Source of the DNA: Atherix ibis
Taxonomy: Eukaryota > Arthropoda > Insecta > Diptera > Athericidae
Reading direction: 5' to 3'
DNA length: 64,000 nucleotides
Assembly (NCBI GenBank): GCA_958298945.1
Contig: OY282606.1
Location: forward strand, 93,875,696-93,939,695
Shown: in pieces, positions 34,346 to 46,325 of the stretch
Position numbering within the stretch: position 1 is the stretch's first letter
How the letters are laid out: every line of letters begins with the position of its first letter
The notes under the pieces: generated by a model
What the model was told of the DNA's origin: nothing
Databases searched by the model: none
Seen by the model: the letters and a program-made list of their open reading frames with translations, nothing else
Position numbers and translations under genes: made by a program

Positions 34346-34362
34346 CTCTCGAGGCCCACACA
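34337..34362. repeat. Perfect palindrome, 12-bp arms and 2-base loop
   Basis: TGTGTGGGCCTC, TC, GAGGCCCACACA. It starts in the last codons of the ITm relic, in the place where the family encodes its WG motif, and marks the end of recognisable ITm coding. Confidence 0.97.
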
Positions 34363-34369
34363 AATAATC

Positions 34370-36400
34370 TCGAGGTGGTTATTATTCTCCTCAGCAAGAC
34401 TTAATCATTATAATAAGATAAAAACTACATAAAAATCTTTAATATTAGGTGTTTTTTTATATTTAGTTATAATTTCCGAAGTACAAACTGGATAATACTT
34501 TCCTCAATAATTCTATGGTTTAGTTAAAATTCTAAAAATGTACCCAAAATATTTTTCCGGCTATTTAAAATTCTTTCATTATATTTATGGGATTATAGCA
34601 ATTTTAATAAAACAATTTTTTTAAAACAAAATTTAAAAAAAAGTATTTTTGTAAGAACTTTTTTATAATGTGAACAAAAAAAAATTCAAATTTAAATTTC
34701 CACAAATTAAAGCAAATTACTCTTAATAGATTCGTATCGTTGTATTTTGATTATATTATAGCACATTTCTTATTATACCATAAACAAAATTTCATTTGAA
34801 TGTAAAACATTTTTCGATCATGAATAATGCAATTGGTCTCCGCTACAGAAGGTTATTCCGATAAAATTTATTCTATTTTCAATTATAACAACATGTCTTA
34901 TAATATGTTTTTTGCCGGCCAAGACCATTTTAGATATATTTTTTTCCAAGATCATTTCAGTCGACATTCAAAATATTGTAAGATTTTATAGCAGAATTAA
35001 TTTAAAAGTCAATCTTTTCTAAGAACAACGGATGCTATTTATTCACAAGAATGTTCGAACGTCACTAAGTTAGATTGTTGCTAAATTATATTTGGAATTC
35101 TTTTTCTATCAATTTCTACAACAAAGATACGACTTCTTTTAGATATTTATGTTATCAGACAACTGATAATATTGACAAATTATAACAAAAAAAAAAAGAA
35201 TCAAATCATTGAAAATATTTTGATTTATTGTTGGGGAGCTCTTCTGTTAGAACGTTTTTTTCTATTGAACATTAAATAATTTTACAATCTTTAAGAAAAA
35301 GTAAAAGAAAAAACTAATATTTTAGTAATTTTTTTAGATGAAAGTTATTCCATAAAATAATGTGTACATAAATATTCTTAGTAGAATAGGCAAGTTATAA
35401 GCGCTCTCTATAATTCAGACAAATTGACCCTCCTCCATTATGAATTTGAGCTTCCTGCTCGAAGTAAAAATAACTTCCTCCGCCTTTTTTTTATAGCTTC
35501 CTTTCTATTGTTGGCGGGATGGGAGGTGTGCACGCAACTTTAGCCTAATATTACCACACCAATTTGTCAAGGTACACATTTGCGTCGTTTTCTATATCAG
35601 CGAGGCACAAAAATTTCTTTCCTAAATTAATCAATTCAATTTCGGTGGTTTCTAATTGTCTATCTATCAATTAATCGTCCTAATGTGCTACGGAATATAA
35701 ATTCCCACAAACAATAAATAAACACATAAATGACATTTATCATTAGACTCGTATCTTCTAATTATCAAAGGGTAGGTAAAAGATACGCCGGAAATTAATG
35801 CCAAGGCTATGGATGATTTTATAAACTGGATTTACTAAACAACCAGAACACTATGACTTTTCGTTTATTATCGACCTTTTTGAACTCAATCCGATAATCA
35901 TGCTGCCCTTTTGGATTTTCTGGTATTTCCAATATGTTCTCGTTAAAGAATTGTGGGATTTTTTTTCTGTTTCGATATTTCCAAAATACACAGAAAAGCT
36001 ACCAAACCACGGGTTCTCGTAACTACAATATTATCCAAATATCGTATCGTACACTTTCAATCCAAAACCTGGCAATTTAGTTAATAGTAACACCCTAAAA
36101 TCTATTTTAATTATAAATTACCATTACTAATTGAATGGTGGCATATCTTCAACCAGATTCCATAAACAAATATTGCCTACCATTGTTATTAATAATAATA
36201 ATAATTCGTCCATGTTTGAAAATTTTAAGGGTAAACCTCACCCAGAAATTACGAGCATATATATTTTGTATTACGAGTAGGAACGATAACCATTTAACCT
36301 GAGGAGTGGGCGTCCTGAACGACCTAAAAATATACCTATTTGGTAGGTATAGGATAAGGATTGTTGTGTTCGATAAGTGCACAACTGCACATCTTATTTG
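34370..36400. other. AT-rich DNA, no recognised gene
   Basis: Nothing recognised on either strand. Confidence 0.6.
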
Positions 36401-36429
36401 ATAATGAGAAAGGACATAAAAAGGGGGAT

Positions 36430-37000
36430 TGTTGGATTGATTGAAAACTTAATCATCGGCAAGTTCAATGCTTAATTTACGGACCAATTTGTACAATAGA
36501 AGGCGTTCTTCTCCAACTATTCTTGCTTTATTTTCCTTATACGAAATTACATCAAAGCTACGGTTTACATAGTACTCGAATGGAATTTGAACAAATACCA
36601 ACTAGAAGAAACACTTTGAATCTTTGAAGTAAGGAAGAGAAATTGTTGAACTTGTAATTAGTGTTCCTCCTCTTCAATGGACAAAGTGGTCACGTGCAAA
36701 GAGCTCTTCAAAGTTCAAAGTATGATTACCTTGAGTGCTGATGCGTTTTACGACACTGCCTTACCCTTTCGTCATTTGGGCGAAGCATACTATTCGATAT
36801 GGCATCTACCTACAGTCAGTCCTCGTTCTGCTTTCAAATACTTGCTATGTGAACATGGTTATCGCCGTCGAACATCTGTTCTTATTTTCGGTTGGCATAT
36901 CAAGTTTTTCCTCACCTTCATGTTAAAAGCTTTCCACGAATTTCAGGTACGATTATATTGGCCTCACCTTGTTCCGTAAAGGTACTATTTTCATAATAGT
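36430..37000 (+). pseudogene. Possible relic of a 7-transmembrane receptor (very tentative)
   Basis: Two plus-strand pieces look like a class A receptor. The first is GIVGLIENLIIGKF near 36430, recalling the G-x-x-GN of helix 1 (the Gly of GN is Glu here). The second is YLQSVLVLLSNTCYVNMVIAVEHLFLF at 36795-36880 in parts, where the family has a helix 3 ending in a D/E-R-Y motif; here it is EHLF. An overlapping frame of 100 codons is open at 36677-36979. I see no helix 2 and no later helices. A chance reading is quite possible. Confidence 0.18.
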
Positions 37001-38262
37001 CAAGATCTGTACTTTTACTATTATGACAATATATAAAAAAAATTCTTTCGATTTCCCTTACCATTGGTTTAGTTGTAGAAGAGTTGTGCTTACTATTAAT
37101 CAAGATATATTTACAACTCCCTCAATCCAAACGAAAGTAGTTATTAGCCCACGCAGGAAAAGTATGCACACATTAAATGGTCATAAACGAGTTTAACTTT
37201 AGAAGATTGGAATATGCTCGACAGAAGGGAGTACAGTGCCAATATTAAATAATCGATTTGATTTTATAACTGCATCTTAGAGGATTTATTGTTGTTTGTT
37301 TGTATGGAAGGTCTCTGAGACAGGAGCCGCCAGATGCCATTGTGTAGCGCTACGAACATAACATAAGGTCATTTGACGAGCTCAAAAGACTCTTTTTGAT
37401 TAAATCGTTGTTAGAACTTTCTTTCTCAATAGAGTTGAAATTGACTGAGCTGACATTCACAAAGTTACTTCCATGAAAGATATGCGGTCGTGTCCCACAG
37501 GGATCTAAAATATGATGATGAACGGTCTCTAGGTGCAGTTGGAAGAGACCGGTTGCGGTGTGATCGCATATGCAGATGATCTTCCGCTTGTGATTGAGGG
37601 GGAGAGTACGTATATACGTAGGTATGCGGTAGAGTTGCGGGAAGACGCTATATGCAAATGGTGTCTGAATGGAGCAATAGAATGGGAGTGAATATCTGAG
37701 AAAGGAAGACTACTGTGTGTATGTTGTTGAGGGGTTTTTTTGGCGCCCAGTAGATCCCCCAATATTCGGTCAGAGGCGACCGGGGTCCTAAACGCGCGGG
37801 AGGTACGTTACCTTGGAGTAAAGGTTGGAGGAGAGAGGCTGAATTTTCGGACTCACTTGCAACATCTTAGGTAGCGCGTGGCCTGTTTGGTTGGCATGCT
37901 AATGCCAGTATTTCGCAACAAATGGGGACTTCGATTCAGAGCGGTGAAAATCCAATATAAGGCTGTGCCATGTATGCGTCGTGTGTGTGGGGTAACATTA
38001 TGCGTTACCAATATGCAAGGGTAGGCATAAATTCTGTTTAGCGTTTGGCTTTGTATGAATGTTTGAATGTTATACTTGCACAGATAATTAACTGAGTTGA
38101 TGGATATCTAATGTTAAATTATATTATCGACAATAGCGACATTCATCAGTAACTTTAAAATGATACGTAAATAATTGTATTAGACAGGAACAAAAATCAA
38201 TATCAACTCAGTATATTTACTCGATTTTCGAATACAAAAATAAAAGTTCAATATCAGCACTC

Positions 38263-38452
38263 AGCCGGCCAAGTAGCACAGTCGTTAGTGGGTTCGAATC
38301 CCACTGCGGCATGGTCCTACGTTAATTACCTCACCACTTTACTTTCTCAGCGACTTTCACTCCCTTATCCCGTACCCTACCCTTCGAACCTGTGGACGCA
38401 ATAGCGTCTGGCGGCGAAGTCTGATGGCCTGTTAACAAAAGAAGAAGAAGAA
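38263..38452 (+). repeat. tRNA-like SINE
   Basis: A pol III A box TAGCACAGTCG (38274-38284) and a perfect B box GGTTCGAATCC (38291-38301) within a complete T arm (38288-38304; stem GTGGG/CCCAC, loop TTCGAAT). Only 6 bases separate the two boxes, so the anticodon arm is missing and this is not a tRNA gene. A non-tRNA body follows, ending in a short (GAA)4 tail at 38441-38452. It lies inside the insert in the R1-like LINE. Confidence 0.7.
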
Positions 38453-38457
38453 TAGCA

Positions 38458-38580
38458 ACGCTGGGACGTCTGGGCTTAGTGCGCAGTGGTGTTGAGTTCA
38501 AATCCAACTGGTTTCAGGCTCCATTTCAGTTGTCGCCAAATCGTCTGAGTTATCACGGGGCCAACAATTTATATTTATTT
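38458..38580 (+). repeat. Second SINE head-like segment
   Basis: acgtctgggcttagtgcgcag then GTTCAAATCC (a B-box-like word at 38496). It matches 62885-62945 in order and spacing (acgtctgggtttagtac, then TTCGAATCC). It directly follows the GAA tail of the first SINE. Confidence 0.5.
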
Positions 38581-39410
38581 GAGTTTAAAATATTAATAGA
38601 ACCATTTTTTCCTAAATAAGAGTTAAAGGACCTTTTCAACAAATCCTGATGTATTTTCGAAAGAAAGTTTGTGTGCCCGATTCGTGAAGGCACATAATAA
38701 AAGAAAATTTTGTAAGTTAAGGATATTAGGAGGACGAAAAAACTCCAAACTGATTTTAGGAAAAAAGCAAAATAGCGGAAGCGGCATGATTAGTAAATGA
38801 AATTTAATTTGAGGTTATATTGGAATGACGAAGAATTTAATCCAATAGATGCGTCGTGACATTATGCGTTACCAGTATGCAAGGGTAGGCATAAATTCTT
38901 TGTAGCGTCTGGCTTTGTATGAATGTTTGAATGTATGTAGAACCGTATCAACCGATACGATGCAGGTTCTAATGGGAGAAATTCCATGGGACCTGGAGGT
39001 GCGACGTGGAAGCATTCACTACCGTCTACGATGGGGAATCCCGCTTGTCAGTTGTGCGGTTAGGAATGAAGAGGTTCAGGATCTTAGTCCACGACAGCGG
39101 CGTGTACTGGCCCTGAATAGAATGTATGCAATTTGGTAACGTCGATGGGATGAGAGTGTGAATGGCAGATGGACGCACATGTTCATTTCGGATGTGTGCT
39201 TTGCGTCTGCGTCTGGATTTGGTATTTTGGTCTGTTCCTGGCGTATTTACTCACGGTAGAAGAGTGCCAAGAAGCTTCTCATCGAGTGTGGCCTGTATGG
39301 GGATTTGGGTGACCAAGGTGCATGTGGAATTGTAGTGAATGGTGATAATGTGGATGTGAGTGGTGTGTTAGGTATGAGAGACCGATATGAATGCCTGTGC
39401 GTAGATTGAG

Positions 39411-39458
39411 CTTATGACAAATTAGTCACGTTAATGACAAATATGTCACGTTAAATAC
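39411..39458 (+). repeat. Tandem TGAC-N6-GTCACGTTAA units after the R1-like LINE
   Basis: TGACAAATTAGTCACGTTAA at 39415 and TGACAAATATGTCACGTTAA at 39435, period 20. A third form is at 1844. This may be the 3' tail of the element. Confidence 0.85.
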
Positions 39459-39829
39459 TGATATTCAGTTTTTTGACATATTCACAGTAGAAGGTTTACC
39501 ATTTGCTATAATGCCTTCAATTTTGTTGCGAAAATTATATTAAAATAATTTAAAGCCATGATGGACATTTGCCCGATATTGTTGTTTGGTCATAGATCGT
39601 AAAGGCTCTTCAACATATTGCATGAAGATTTTTTTTATATAAAATGTGTGTTTCATTTAAAATTAAAAAAAAAAAGTTGTAAATGGTAGACCCCATTGAA
39701 TTTTTTTAAAATAGTTAATTAGGACTGTTCCGTATTATTTCATGAAAAGAATGACTAAATTTGGCAACAGCGGTGGAATCGGGCATGGTCGTATGAATGC
39801 GTTTTTGTTCAAGACAGAATTGAGTGAAA

Positions 39830-39965
39830 GTGGTCCTTTCGGGTCTTGGCAAAACCAGTTTATCTGATCTGGGTTGACGGTATATAGGAATTTTCAAGGT
39901 CTCTTACTATAGCGCAATGAGCAGAATGCAAACCGAAGTGCTTTTAAAACAAAAATTGCTACCAA
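39830..39965 (+). repeat. Repeat shared with 1480-1600
   Basis: Shared words ctttcgggtcttggcaaa, gcaatgagc, aaaccgaagt and aaaacaaaaattg in the same order. This copy holds about 30 extra bases (39860-39890). It is 370 bp right of the LINE tail, the same general position as in the 1380-1865 block reversed in order, so the relation of the two parts is not settled. Confidence 0.8.
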
Positions 39966-40049
39966 TCATCTACGGTCGTATCATACGAAGAGACGCCTTT
40001 GGCTGTTCCGTATCCTACATCGACTATTCGAATAAGTCGATTATAAACA

Positions 40050-41440
40050 ACAACAAAAATAGAAAATTCTACTCGTAATTGAAAAATTTCAATTAATAAA
40101 CATTTATTCTTATCTATGATAAAAATTAAACAAAATATTTGACAAAATAGATGCTAGAAGAAATTCTCAAAAATTCGTTCGAAAACTTATCAACTCCAGT
40201 TTTTTACCCAAAAAAAAAACAAACAACATTTGAAGGAAACACGAGAAAAAATCTGTGGTAACTGGTCGACACAAGGATAATTTGTTATTCCGTCAATCTG
40301 TCCAAGTGTGCTTTTGTAACGGAAATAAGAAAAACCAAATTACACAGAAAATTTCATTTCAAATTTGCACAAGTGGCGGAAATGGCTTCTTGCACGGATC
40401 CAGTCAGACAGAGGAAGTTTATGGAATCCGTTTAGTTGCAATTTTGAATTTCGATGAAAATCTATTTCTTACTTAGTCAGCATGGGTTTGTGTATCCGTT
40501 CCAATTTTCAGATTTCCTACTTAAAATTAATTTTCTTTCATAGAAATAACTTTTTACGTTTAAAAAGCAAACAAAAAAATCACTGTAATTATTTCACTTA
40601 AATAATTAGAAGTTATTTCTGGTGAATTTCTTTAGTTAAGCAAAATAAATCAATTTTCCATATTTTTCCATAATTTCCATCTAACTCTCACAACATTTTA
40701 TAGCTCTGATTAAGTTGTTTATCAAATTCAAATTTATGCTAAAATTTCTACTTTTGATATTTTGCGTGATGTTTACTTTCAGATGAAAATATGACCGAAA
40801 AAACATCAATATTTCAACAGTAACGATTATTTATTTTCATTTCTCCACGAATATATTCACAAAAGTATTATTTGAGTATTGGGGGCGAACAAATTATATA
40901 CTTGGGAGTCAGTCAAATCTAATTTATGACTTTTGGTAAGAATCGATTGGTAGGAATCTGAAAAAAGTCCATATCGCAATGGAATATAGCCAAAAATTGG
41001 GGTATTTAAAAAGGAATGCTCATAAAAACTAATTATCAAAATAAATATGTTTTTTTAGTTTTAATATCTACAAATAATTTGTAAAAAGTTTATTCTTTAG
41101 CGAAAACGCGAAGAGAGGAAAAGCAGCCTTTTTTAAGAACGAGATAATTTGTTTTTTACCTCGATAGCTGTAAGATCAGGGATTTGAAAACCATTTAGCT
41201 AGATAACTGTAAAGGAAGTAGTATTGAGGTCGGTCACAGCATCTGAGAATAGAAATCAATATTCTTCATTTGAAAAAAGTTTCATGTATATAGACGGGTT
41301 AGTAAAAGCACTCTTAAACCAATTTTAGAGACGTAGATAATATCAATACCGCCCCCAACCACGGTTTCCAATCTGTCTCATATGTTGGTATAAATAAAAG
41401 ATAGCAAGGATGAATTTCCTTTAATACCACCACCAACACC
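40050..41440. other. AT-rich DNA, no recognised gene
   Basis: Nothing recognised. A 16-C tract at 41448-41463 follows a CACCACCAACACCACCAC run. Confidence 0.6.
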
Positions 41441-41680
41441 ACCACAACCCCCCCCCCCCCCCCAACCCAAAATCAACAAAAACTCCAAAAACTGGAAAAA
41501 CTTAACAGTCAAAAATAAAAGTTTTGATTTTATCCAAGTCCAAAAAGATGGGTTTTCGAACAGTTTCGTTAAGGATTGAGTCCACCGAGGAAGTCCGCTG
41601 TGCTATACTGACTAGTCTGATACAACGTTAAACCGCTACCTCGATATACCTGAACACCGACAATTGCATTCTGGTGTATA

Positions 41681-42551
41681 CGAGGTCTGCTCAAAAAGTA
41701 TCGCGAATTTTGTATATTCGATTTTCGATTTTTTGTGGCGTTATGTTGGTACTCATGTCTCTCACTTATACCGACAAGTTCGGCCATTTTGAATGTTCAG
41801 TTAATTTTGACAGCTGCTTTGCTTCCACGTGTTTTGGCTCGTCTTCGATTTTTGCTCAATTTCGACCAAAAACAGCATCGCATTAACATTGCTAAGAAGC
41901 TGTTAGACTGTGTCCGCGACGACCCAAATTTGCTCCAGAGGGTCATAACTAGTGACGAATCATGGGTTTATGGTTATGACGTGGAAACCAAAGCTCAATC
42001 ATCCCAATGGAAGCTGTCGCACGAGCCTAGTTCGGTCGAATGTGAAGGTTTTGCTTACAGTTTTCTTCGATTGCAGGGGCGTGATGCATCATGAGTTCTT
42101 GCCACAGGGTAGAACGGTCAATAAGGAATATTACCTGCAAGTTATGCGCAAGTTGCGCGAAGCAATCCGCCAGAAACGCCCGGTTTTGTGGAAGAACAAA
42201 AATTGGCTTTTGCACCATGATAACGCCCCTGCTCACGCATCGTTGCTTGTGCGCAAATTTTTGGCCAAAAACAACACACTAATAATGCCGCAGCTACCGT
42301 ATACCCCAGATCTGCGCCCTGTGACTTTTTCTTGAAGAGATTGAGGAGATAAAGACAGCATCGAAGAAGGAGCTGAAAAAGATCACAAAAAATGATTTTT
42401 TGAAATGCTTCGAGGATTGGAAAAAACGTTGGCACAAGCGTATAATATCTGGTAGGGATTACTTTGAAGGGGACAAAATAGATATTCATGAATAAATAAA
42501 TAATTTAAAAAAAAAAACACAAAATTCGCGATACTTTTTGAACAGACCTCG
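41681..42551 (+). mobile_element. Internally deleted mariner, 871 bp
   Basis: Inverted ends of 33 bp (41681-41713 and 42519-42551; start CGAGGTCTGCTCAAAAAG) differ at a single position and are flanked by TA on both sides. About 400 bp of the normal 1.3 kb are missing, mainly the N-terminal coding region. It is a different mariner lineage from 10400-11691. Because the ends are good, it could have been moved by transposase supplied in trans. Confidence 0.93.
41825..42497 (+). pseudogene. Mariner transposase, N-terminally deleted and frameshifted
   Basis: Coding begins abruptly at RVLARLRFLLNFDQKQHRIN after the deletion. Next is RVITSDESWVYGYDVETK with the first catalytic Asp. The frame then shifts at about 42030 to RSNVKVLLTVFFDCRGVMHH and HHDNAPAHASLLVRKFLA, with the second Asp. 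YTPDL is followed by another shift near 42312; the adjacent frame gives CDFFL, the third Asp. After a small further deletion come FLKCFEDWKKRWHKRII and YFEGDKIDIHE with the stop at 42493-42495. All three catalytic Asp codons thus survive but in different frames. Confidence 0.85.
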
Positions 42552-42559
42552 TATAGTAA

Positions 42560-45500
42560 TTAAGTGTGCTTAACCTTATATACTAACTACTGACCAATAT
42601 CTTAACCATACTATGGATTGTTGATCTGTTAATTTAATTTTCCTACTTATGTAAACGGGATAATTTTTTTTAACCATTTTTTTTTTTACAAATGCTATAA
42701 AGCATTGGACCTAGAATCCTATCATGAGAGACACCAGTGTTAATAGAATAAATGCTAGAATACTTTATATTTTCAAGCTATCTAAAAATATGGGTTGAGG
42801 ATATGGGATTTTAAGAATAATCAGATGTGCAGCTTCGTAAGCAACCCAGAGTCCCATACACGGTTGAAAGTTTGCGGAATGTTACGAAAAACCCTGCTGG
42901 ATAGTGATGACGAATCACATTCTCGAAAATATAGAAATAAAATTTTAGTGCACGATTTTATGGTATACTTTTTACAAAGCACGAATTTCCAAAAGGTTTC
43001 CAAGCCATGGCCGTATAGTAATAATGGAGACTGTAATTTGAGAAGTGGCGCCTTTAGGGCATTTGTCGATATTGCATTTATAGTATTGACACCGGTTTGA
43101 ACGTGCTCAACATTAGAAATGACTGGCACACGCTAACCTTCTTTTCAAACTACATCATTAACATGAATGAAAGCTGAACTGTATGGCATTTTAATAAAAA
43201 AAAAAAACCAAAGCCACAATTAATCAAAGGTGATGTCAACAAAAACACATTTACTGTAGTATACTCGTGTATTGAAGCATGTATGCTTATGCGGATGTAG
43301 GTTTATTTTTGAGTAAATGAAACTTGAGTTGGAGTTCAAAATTATGAATTTCTTTTACTAAAGTCTTTCCAATAATCGCTTGTATTTATTCAGTTTTCCC
43401 GTGGGCAGAGCTTAAAGCCTACGTTCATGATGAACGTTTTCACTTTGTCCTACGTTCAATATCATTATCCAAGAGTAATGCTTTCGGAATAATAAAAAAA
43501 AAACAAAATCATTTATTCCATATGAATATGCGTTATATTTTTCCTGTTCATCTGTTCATTTCAAAACTGATCAAAAGCTTTGCTTATTCCATCAAACAAC
43601 GTTAGTCAAGAAGTCAACCATCCCACATGTCAGTCTACATTTTCTTTTATGCCCTTCATTTTTTTTTCTTTTTATATTTCTTCAACTTTATCTCAAAGTG
43701 AATAATTTTTTACTTACTCCAAATTAAATCGAATCGTTATAAAAGGTTCTTGTACTGATATGTTCAATAAAAAGATTGTGTGCTGATTTTCTTTGCTTTT
43801 TACAATACTTGTCAGGGGAAGGGGGGATGTTTAGCATTTATTCGTCTTTTTTTTTAATCGTGAGATGACTTTCCAATAAAGAAAATTGATAGGAAAATAT
43901 AAGAAAAAAACCTTTTGACTTTGATTTCTTTATATCGTGCCTTGGTAAGAAGTCATAGTTCATTCGCCTTTCCGTCAAGACACCAGAAAAGATGGTGGTG
44001 ATTCGTCACTTTAGAAAATCTCACATAATATTCCTCATCAGAAGAAATCAAAGCTGTTGCCGTCATCGCGGGTTGATTGAAATTTTTTGCGCGCCACTAT
44101 TTTAATGCCACACACATTGCGCAACGAAAGTATTTGGATCGACATGCTAGACTGACCAAAGCCATTGCGAACTCTAAGAATTAACAGTGCTTAAAACTAT
44201 TTTCTTTAAGTTTTTTGTTAAGAATTCCGTTGGTGTTCTTCTTCGATATCGATAAGATCTTAAGGACTTATAACGCGTGAATAAATTCTAAGTGTTTCAA
44301 TACTATTGATACAATTTTATCAATCATAATTCCATACACAATGCTAACATATATGCAAATTTCATGTCAAATTATGACATTATTATAAAATATATTTGAG
44401 TAAATAAACGATTTTTGATGCGTGAATGCCAAAGACTTTAAAAAAAATAGCGATTAACTTATGAAAAATGTCTCCATCTTCAATGGATTGGCGGCGTGTA
44501 CAAAGAAAAAATAATGAGAACTTATTTCCAAGGTAGCATCACACTTTTCGTTTCGATATAATCCTTAAAAATGTCACAAATGATGTTATTTAGCAGTTAA
44601 TTTGTCGTACACAAAGGACTTCAGGTAATTTCAATAAGACCGATCTGGCAACATTGCCGGCAGCTGCGCCACATCCGAGTAGCTTGTACATTCAGCAAAA
44701 GTATTTCCGTAGCATAAAGCGTTTTTGGAGGGCCTAGTATCAGAATTATACTATTATTTACCATGGCATACCTATCGTTATACATAATACCACGAGTCGC
44801 CTCCGCCCATGAGGATTGGGATACACCTAATTAGCCCAAAACAGACCTGTGTACTTGTCATGCATTTTGACCAGATCCAGATAGCTCCACTTCCTCTTTG
44901 ATTCGTTGTTTGAAAATACCTCATGCAGTCGAACCCTCAAACTAGTTTTCGCCTTATGGTAAGTTGCCTCCACTCCACTCTACCCCAGTCCTCTTCAGCA
45001 TCTTCAACTCTCAACCAATTGGTTCCCTCGCACGTCTTTCGCTCCTTTTCATGTAACCCATTTTGTTTCTATCTCATGTGAAGTGGACCCAGCTTACCTA
45101 CATGAAGCAATCAACCAATCCAACCGTCAAATCCTTACAATTCGCCATCTTGTGCCGCCACTGAACCAACTACATCCATCCTAGGTACAACAGTTGCTTA
45201 GAGTCAGAAACCAGTTACAAGCTAGTTACCCTAACTGTTGTTGGCAAGGCCTACCTAAACCGCTACTATCATCTGCAGTGATAGCAACTGGGGTAACTGC
45301 TATTCCTCACAACCTGTTCTAAGACTATGGCCGCAGCCACCACGTTTACGAAAAACGCACCTCACCTAAGTCCGTCACTGTGTGAACAAACACCTTAGCA
45401 CACCCGACCTACATAGCAGCTCTTTTCGTTTTAAGAATACATGGTCGAGAATCATTAGAAAACGGACTTTGCTCAGAAAGGCGTCCAACATCGAAATCTG

Positions 45501-45780
45501 TTGAAAATGTGGAACAACTGAAGGCTCCTGTGCGGTCAGAATGTCGATTAGCATTGAAACTGATGAGTTGTTCTTGAAAGACTCAGAAATTGGGTTTTAC
45601 GCTTCAGGCCGGAGATTGGGGACACTTCAAGATACTCAACTATGACAAAAATCTTGTCGCATGGCTATCTTCATCAACGAGTTTCTGTCGTAAAAAAGGA
45701 TTTCCTTTCCAAGCATTTTTTTGTTTTGTTTTGGGAAACAACAGAAATTGTTCTTAGTATTGTCGAAATTGGTCTTAGTA
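42560..45780. other. No recognised gene; composition changes at 44780-45480
   Basis: The left part is AT-rich with two opposing frames of about 100 codons (42795-43100 plus, 42821-43129 minus) that share no motif with a known family. 44780-45480 is clearly richer in GC and pyrimidines on plus (ctccactctaccccagtcct). Its frames are broken and I recognise nothing; it may be an old unknown repeat. Confidence 0.45.
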
Positions 45781-45789
45781 ATATCCAAA

Positions 45790-45900
45790 GAAGTGTCCTC
45801 GAGAAACTAAAGGCTATTCCAGCTGAAGCCTTTCAGTACTCCTACAAAAAGTGGAAACAACGCCTCCGCCGATGTATAGCTGTCCATATCATGGATATCG
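45790..45900 (+). pseudogene. Mariner transposase C-terminal snippet
   Basis: LEKLKAIPAEAFQYSYKKWK and QRLRRCIAV are the closing helix and the WKKRxxKCI motif of mariner transposases. They lie in a 125-codon frame (45642-46019) whose other parts do not match. No ends are visible. Confidence 0.55.
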
Positions 45901-46325
45901 ATGAACATAAAATCCGTCTGATTACTTTACTGCTAAACCTCGTATTAATAAGATTAATAATAAACGTTATCAGATTTTTATCTTATCGGAAAAAGAAGTT
46001 TCTAAATGTAATTTTCTAATTTTCGTGTAAGATTATTGTCAGCTTTTAGGTATGGTCTTTAGTCAATTTCTCACCACCGATAACTTCTAACATAAAAGGT
46101 GATTCCACATTGACATTAAGACAATAAAAACATTATAAAAAATAGTTCACTTCTGTTGAGGATAATTTTCAAAATATTTTCAATTGAATTTTATACCAGC
46201 AAAATTATTTTATAAATTATAAAATGCCGAAAAAAAACAACAAAAGAACAATAAAAAATAAAATCTATTTTCTTTTGTCTATTTTGACAGATACTTAAAA
46301 ATTATCAGATGGCCCACACTATATA

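Larger units (their letters stand above)
37995..38934. repeat. 76-bp duplication flanking a 788-bp insert
   Basis: 37995-38070 and 38859-38934 match at 72 of 76 positions. Both encode the same part of the R1-like reverse transcriptase. Confidence 0.93.
37440..39410 (+). pseudogene. R1-like LINE reverse transcriptase, split by an insert
   Basis: Plus strand. The left piece (37440-38070) has GRVPQGSK (37485), VIAYADDLPLVIEGE in parts (37562, catalytic YADD-type intact), KTTVCMLLRG, PPIFGQRRPGS, then a RYLGVKVGGERLNF-type segment and HLQHL (37800-37870), and the reading RYQYARVGINSV-stop-RLALYECLNV at its end. The right piece resumes with the same phrase and goes on to CRTVSTDTMQVLMGEIPWDL (38939 onward), RRWDESVNGRWTHMFI (39140). 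These are hallmark motifs of R1-clade elements, whose usual target is 28S rDNA; here there is no rDNA nearby. The two pieces overlap by a 76-bp duplication around a 788-bp insert. Confidence 0.85.

Noticed and set aside
38263..38340. A tRNA gene
   Set aside because: The boxes and T arm are good, but there is no anticodon arm or acceptor pairing, so it is a SINE or a tRNA relic.
42795..43129. Two opposing frames of about 100 codons
   Set aside because: They overlap each other on opposite strands, have no motif, and codon use does not favour either.
43421..43437. ACGTTCAT-G-ATGAACGT palindrome
   Set aside because: Arms of 8 bp are too short to stand out in 64 kb.
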